DNA from: Gammaproteobacteria bacterium
Lineage (GTDB): Bacteria > Pseudomonadota > Gammaproteobacteria > Pseudomonadales > Halieaceae
Reading direction: 5' to 3'
DNA length: 62,078 nt
Assembly: GCA_030431585.1 (NCBI GenBank)
Contig: JAUIIQ010000004.1
Location: 1-62,078, forward strand
Made by a program: the position numbers and the translations under genes
In this document: piece by piece, positions 58,660 through 62,078 of the stretch
Layout: each line of letters opens with the position of its first letter
Position numbering within the stretch: the stretch's first letter is position 1
Notes under the pieces: model-generated
What the model saw: the letters and a program-made list of their open reading frames with translations, nothing else
What the model was told of the DNA's origin: nothing
Database searches by the model: none

Positions 58660-59088
58660 ATGAAAACTTACAGTGCCAAAGCAGAAGATGTGTCCCGCGA
58701 CTGGTTCGTGGTAGATGCCTCTGACAAGACCCTGGGGCGCCTGGCCAGTGAAATCGCGCATCGTTTGCGCGGCAAGCACAAGCCCGAATACACTCCCCAC
58801 GTGGACACCGGTGACTACATCGTTGTCATCAATGCCGAGAAGGTGCGTGTGACGGGAGCCAAGGCGACCGACAAGATCTACCACAGCCACACCGGATACC
58901 CTGGTGGTCTCAAGTCGATTTCTTTTGAAAAGTTGATCGAAAAGGCCCCTGAGCGAGTACTTCAGGGTGCCGTGAAGGGCATGTTGCCGCGAAACCCCCT
59001 GGGCCGCGCCATGTTCAAGAAGTTGAAAGTCTACGCGGGCACAGAGCACCCTCACGTTGCCCAGCAGCCCCAAGTACTGAACATCTAA
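58660..59088 (+). CDS. rplM: 50S ribosomal protein L13
   Basis: A 142-residue L13, identical in length to E. coli. It opens [29 protein letters not shown] and has the conserved TGYPGGLK and [19 protein letters not shown]. The start was placed at ATG 58660; the longer frame upstream covers the promoter. It is 12 nt from rpsI. Confidence 0.98.
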   Translation: MKTYSAKAEDVSRDWFVVDASDKTLGRLASEIAHRLRGKHKPEYTPHVDTGDYIVVINAEKVRVTGAKATDKIYHSHTGYPGGLKSISFEKLIEKAPERVLQGAVKGMLPRNPLGRAMFKKLKVYAGTEHPHVAQQPQVLNI

Positions 59089-59100
59089 CGGATAGTATTT

Positions 59101-59493
59101 ATGTCAGCTACCCAATATTACGGAACCGGCCGTCGCAAGACGTCCACTGCCCGCGTTTTTCTGAAGAACGGCCAGGGCAATATCACCATCAACAAGCGCC
59201 CCATAGACCAGTATTTTGGTCGTGAGGTAGCGCGCATGATTGTGCGTCAGCCGCTTGAACTGGTTGAGTTGAATGATAAATTCGACGTCAACGTGACTGT
59301 CCAGGGTGGCGGTAGCTTCGGCCAGGCTGGTGCGATTCGCCACGGCATTACCCGTGCTTTGATGGAGTATGACGAGTCCCTGCGCGGTTCATTGCGCGGC
59401 GCCGGCTATGTCACGCGAGATGCCCGCGAGGTGGAGCGCAAGAAGGTGGGTCTGCGCAAAGCACGCAAGCGTCCCCAGTACTCGAAGCGCTAA
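59101..59493 (+). CDS. rpsI: 30S ribosomal protein S9
   Basis: A 130-residue S9. It has [17 protein letters not shown] at the N-terminus and the C-terminal tail [14 protein letters not shown], which reaches the P-site tRNA. It is co-transcribed with rplM and followed by a rho-independent terminator. Confidence 0.98.
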   Translation: MSATQYYGTGRRKTSTARVFLKNGQGNITINKRPIDQYFGREVARMIVRQPLELVELNDKFDVNVTVQGGGSFGQAGAIRHGITRALMEYDESLRGSLRGAGYVTRDAREVERKKVGLRKARKRPQYSKR

Positions 59494-59537
59494 CATCGCC
59501 GCTGCCCCCGCCTCTGGCGCGGGGAATCCAACGAATC

Positions 59538-59573
59538 AAGCGTCCGCCTGCAATAGTGGGTGGACGCTTTTTT
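59538..59573 (+). terminator. Rho-independent terminator of rplM-rpsI
   Basis: AAGCGTCC and GGACGCTT form an 8-bp stem (extended by GCC/GGG pairs), followed by a run of T. It lies 45 nt after the rpsI stop. Confidence 0.85.
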
Positions 59574-59652
59574 GTGCCCGCCCGGACGTGGTTGACGCGC
59601 TGTGCGGGGTGGGCTTGATTCAGCGCAAATTCCAGACCAAAACGCTTATAAA

Positions 59653-59712
59653 ACAAGGCGTTTGCCTTGTAACCAGAGGGTAAACTCACTAAAATCTGCA
59701 CCATTTTGTGAG
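59653..59712 (+). promoter_or_regulatory. Two hairpins in the petA leader region
   Basis: ACAAGGC-GTTT-GCCTTGT (59653-59670, perfect 7-bp stem) and CTCAC(T)AAAAT with ATTTTGTGAG (59685-59712, one bulge). A TATAAA lies just upstream at 59647-59652 and may be the -10 of the bc1 operon. The 279-bp gap between rpsI and petA contains only this and the terminator. Confidence 0.4.
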
Positions 59713-59772
59713 AGGCGGTTTTCAGGGCGATATCCCACACGTCCATCCGTTTCAGTCCTAAGGGAGAAAATC

Positions 59773-60369
59773 ATGAGTAGCGATGGCGTAAATTCCGGCA
59801 GGAGGAAGTTCCTGACGGCTGCCACCAGTGCGGTGGGCGTGGCCGGCGTGGTTGGTATAGCCGTGCCCTTTGTTGGTTCCTGGAACCCATCAGCCAAGGC
59901 CAAGGCGGCGGGCGCACCGGTCAAGGCCGATATCGGCAAACTGGAGCCTGGCCAGATGGTCGTAGTGGAGTGGCGTGGTAAGCCCGTGTATGTCATGCGT
60001 CGTACCGCATCACAGCTGGAAGACTTGCCCAAGCTGGATGGCGATCTGAAAGATCCGCAATCAGAGATCTCCGAGCAACCGGCGTACATTACCGGCGAGG
60101 CGCGCTCCCTGCGTCCGGAACTGCTTGTGGTGGTGGGTTTGTGCACCCACCTGGGCTGTGCGCCCAAATTCCGCCCTGAAGTAGGTGCCGCCGACCTCGG
60201 TGGTGACGAATGGCTGGGCGGCTTTTTCTGCCCTTGTCACGGTTCCAAGTTTGACCTGGCCGGGCGCGTCTATTCCGGCGTGCCGGCTTCTACCAACCTG
60301 GTGGTTCCCCCGTATTCCTTCGAGGGTGACAACGTTCTGGTAATTGGCGTGGATGCGGAGGCTGCCTGA
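59773..60369 (+). CDS. petA: Ubiquinol-cytochrome c reductase Rieske iron-sulfur subunit
   Basis: A 198-residue Rieske protein of the bc1 complex. A twin-arginine segment (GRRKFL, residues 9-14) precedes the membrane helix (AATSAVGVAGVVGIAVPFVG). The 2Fe-2S ligands are in C124-THLGC and C153-PCH. Start ATG 59773 follows AGGGAGAA. Its stop overlaps the start of the cytochrome b/c1 gene (TGATG). Confidence 0.97.
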   Translation: MSSDGVNSGRRKFLTAATSAVGVAGVVGIAVPFVGSWNPSAKAKAAGAPVKADIGKLEPGQMVVVEWRGKPVYVMRRTASQLEDLPKLDGDLKDPQSEISEQPAYITGEARSLRPELLVVVGLCTHLGCAPKFRPEVGAADLGGDEWLGGFFCPCHGSKFDLAGRVYSGVPASTNLVVPPYSFEGDNVLVIGVDAEAA

Positions 60370-62078
60370 TGATTAATATGCTTACTGGTTTACGCGACTG
60401 GGTTGATGATCGACTACCCATCATGCGTGCGTGGAATACGCACATGGGCAAGTACTACGCGCCCAAGAATTTCAACTTCTGGTACTTCTTCGGCGTCCTC
60501 TCCCTCGTCGTGCTGGTTAACCAGCTGCTGACAGGCATCTGGCTTACCATGAACTACACGCCCAGTGCCGAAGACGCATTTGCATCCGTTGAGTACATTA
60601 TGCGCGATGTGGATTACGGCTGGATTCTGCGCTACATGCACTCTACCGGCGCCTCGGCCTTCTTTGTCGTGGTCTACCTGCATATGTTCCGTGCAATGCT
60701 GTACGGCTCCTACAAGAAGCCACGAGAGTTGATCTGGATCTTCGGCATGCTCATCTTTGTGGTGCTGATGGCAGAGGCCTTCGTAGGCTATGTGCTGCCG
60801 TGGGGGCAGATGTCCTACTGGGGCGCCCAGGTGATCATCTCGCTGTTCGGCGCGATCCCTGTAGTGGGTGAAGATATCGTTACCTGGATTCGCGGCGACT
60901 ACCTGATATCCGGTGCTACCCTGAACCGCTTCTTCGCGCTGCACGTGGTGGCATTGCCCATCGTGCTGTTGGCGCTGGTGGTGCTGCACTTGCTGGCGCT
61001 GCATGAGGTGGGTTCCAACAACCCGGACGGAGTTGATATCAAGAAGCACAAAGGTCCTGACGGCGTGCCGCTGGACGGCATTGCCTTCCATCCTTACTAC
61101 TCAGTACACGACCTGCAGGCGATTGCTGTCTTCCTGTTCATCTTCTGTGGCGTGATCTTCTTCCTGCCAGAGATGGGCGGCTTTTTCCTGGAGTTTGCCA
61201 ACTTTGAGGAAGCCAATGCGCTGAAAACGCCTGAGCACATTGCACCGGTGTGGTATTTCACACCGTTCTACTCCGTGCTGCGCGCGGTGCCCGACAAGTT
61301 CTGGGGCTTTATCGCTTTCGCTGCCTCCGTGGCAATCCCCTTCCTGTTGCCCTGGCTGGATCGCAGCCCGGTCAATTCCTGGCGCTACCGCGGTAACATC
61401 ACCAGGGTGATGCTGGTGTTGTTTGTGGCGAGCTTCCTGATCCTGGGTGTATTGGGTGTCAAGGCGCCCACGGACTCGCGCACCTTCCTGGCTCAGATTT
61501 GCTCGGTCTTTTACTTTGCCTTCTTCCTCACCATGCCGATCTGGTCTTCCATAGACAAGACCAAGCCTGTGCCCGACCGTGTGACCATGGACGGTGGTAT
61601 CGGCTTCTGGGGCAGTATGGGTGGCCTCGCGCTGATTCTCGCGCTGACGATCCTGCCGCTGAAAGCGGTAGGGGCCGAGTCCGCTCACCCCTGTGGAGCG
61701 ATCGAATGCGACGAGTTCGTAGCTGACCCGGGCAACAAGCCGTCTCTGCAGAATGGGGCGAAGCTGTATATGAACTACTGCATGGGGTGTCACTCCCTGC
61801 AGTACTCTCGTTACAATCGTGTGGCTGCTGACCTGGGTATCCCCGAAGACCTGATGTTGAAACACCTGGTGTTTGATCCGGATGTGAAGATCGGCTCGCT
61901 GATGCACAATGCGATGGATGACCGCACCGCCAAGGTCTGGTTTGGCGCGACCCCTCCCGACCTGACGCTGGTGGCGCGCGCCCGGGCTGCGGTTGGTCGC
62001 ACTGGTCCAGAGTGGTTGTATACTTACCTGCGTTCGTTCTACAAGGACGACAGCCGGCCCTATGGCGTGAACAACAGG
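60369..62078 (+). CDS. Fused cytochrome b / cytochrome c1 of the bc1 complex (3' end outside the window)
   Basis: One open frame from ATG 60369 to the window end (570 codons, no stop). Residues ~1-405 are a complete cytochrome b: heme-b ligands His91/His192 and His105/His207, the quinol-site motif PVWY at 293-296, eight membrane helices. After KTKPVPDRV, where separate cytochrome b proteins end, the frame continues through a hydrophobic helix (~412-432, ending LPLKAVGAES) into cytochrome c1 with heme site C471-MGCH and SRYNRVAADLGIPEDLMLKHLV. This matches the fbcH design of Bradyrhizobium, where the precursor is cleaved by signal peptidase. I checked the heme codons against the start and both are in frame. 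The helix is probably the old c1 signal peptide. Confidence 0.93.
   Translation, partial: MINMLTGLRDWVDDRLPIMRAWNTHMGKYYAPKNFNFWYFFGVLSLVVLVNQLLTGIWLTMNYTPSAEDAFASVEYIMRDVDYGWILRYMHSTGASAFFVVVYLHMFRAMLYGSYKKPRELIWIFGMLIFVVLMAEAFVGYVLPWGQMSYWGAQVIISLFGAIPVVGEDIVTWIRGDYLISGATLNRFFALHVVALPIVLLALVVLHLLALHEVGSNNPDGVDIKKHKGPDGVPLDGIAFHPYYSVHDLQAIAVFLFIFCGVIFFLPEMGGFFLEFANFEEANALKTPEHIAPVWYFTPFYSVLRAVPDKFWGFIAFAASVAIPFLLPWLDRSPVNSWRYRGNITRVMLVLFVASFLILGVLGVKAPTDSRTFLAQICSVFYFAFFLTMPIWSSIDKTKPVPDRVTMDGGIGFWGSMGGLALILALTILPLKAVGAESAHPCGAIECDEFVADPGNKPSLQNGAKLYMNYCMGCHSLQYSRYNRVAADLGIPEDLMLKHLVFDPDVKIGSLMHNAMDDRTAKVWFGATPPDLTLVARARAAVGRTGPEWLYTYLRSFYKDDSRPYGVNNR

Overview
The window is a dense, high-GC stretch of a gammaproteobacterial chromosome. 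Gene order is largely that of Pseudomonas-like gammaproteobacteria: dapA-bamC, dapE-dapD-yffB, gatCAB next to mreBCD-maf-rng-yhdP, the kdsD-kdsC-lptCAB-rpoN-hpf-ptsN-rapZ-npr block, ibaG-hisG-hisD, and zapE-rplM-rpsI-petA. A short-form HisG, a PA4642-family protein, a large TonB receptor and steroid/acyl-CoA-type accessory genes fit a marine Halieaceae/Cellvibrionales-like organism. That placement is inference from gene content; no 16S or other marker was available. I found no tRNA, rRNA, CRISPR array, IS element or prophage.

Layout. 1-6 kb: the 3' end of sppA, an RND efflux pair (adaptor plus pump) and a MscS channel. 6.2-14.8 kb: the main accessory region. It holds a MaoC hydratase, a Tat-exported FAD dehydrogenase overlapping a periplasmic cytochrome c, a thiolase-like protein with a DUF35 partner, an SRAP peptidase, a TonB receptor and a 3-alpha-hydroxysteroid-dehydrogenase-like SDR. 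Together they look like uptake and oxidation of a hydrophobic steroid- or terpenoid-like compound. 14.8-18.3 kb: an MCE lipid-transport operon (STAS-MlaE, MlaF, MlaD, PqiC-like lipoprotein). 18.4-29.6 kb: lysine/DAP synthesis (dapA, dapE, dapD), bamC, an MBL hydrolase, an acyltransferase with a leucine-rich lipoprotein, a nucleotide-cyclase-like protein, rsmJ, an SDR, yffB, a MAPEG protein and a PA4642-family protein. 29.6-43.5 kb: gatCAB, mreBCD, maf, rng, yhdP, darP, mgtE. 43.5-51.6 kb: nitrogen-PTS and sigma54, LPS transport and Kdo genes, and a Na/Ca exchanger, all on the minus strand. 51.7-62 kb: an orphan mlaC, ibaG, hisG, hisD, a DegS-type protease, a Nif3 protein, zapG/zapE, rplM-rpsI, the Rieske gene and a fused cytochrome b/c1 gene that runs off the end.

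Most unusual points. Cytochrome b and cytochrome c1 are one continuous reading frame. A Tat-exported KstD/Kst4D-like flavoprotein is translationally linked to a c-type cytochrome. mreC has no ATG/GTG/TTG at its conserved N-terminus and seems to start at AUC. The mla locus has kept only mlaC, and murA is missing between ibaG and hisG. Several strong palindromes lie in divergent promoter regions: a 25-bp palindrome at 10375-10399 and two abutting 15-bp palindromes at 55848-55877. The functions proposed for the accessory region are inference from families and context.
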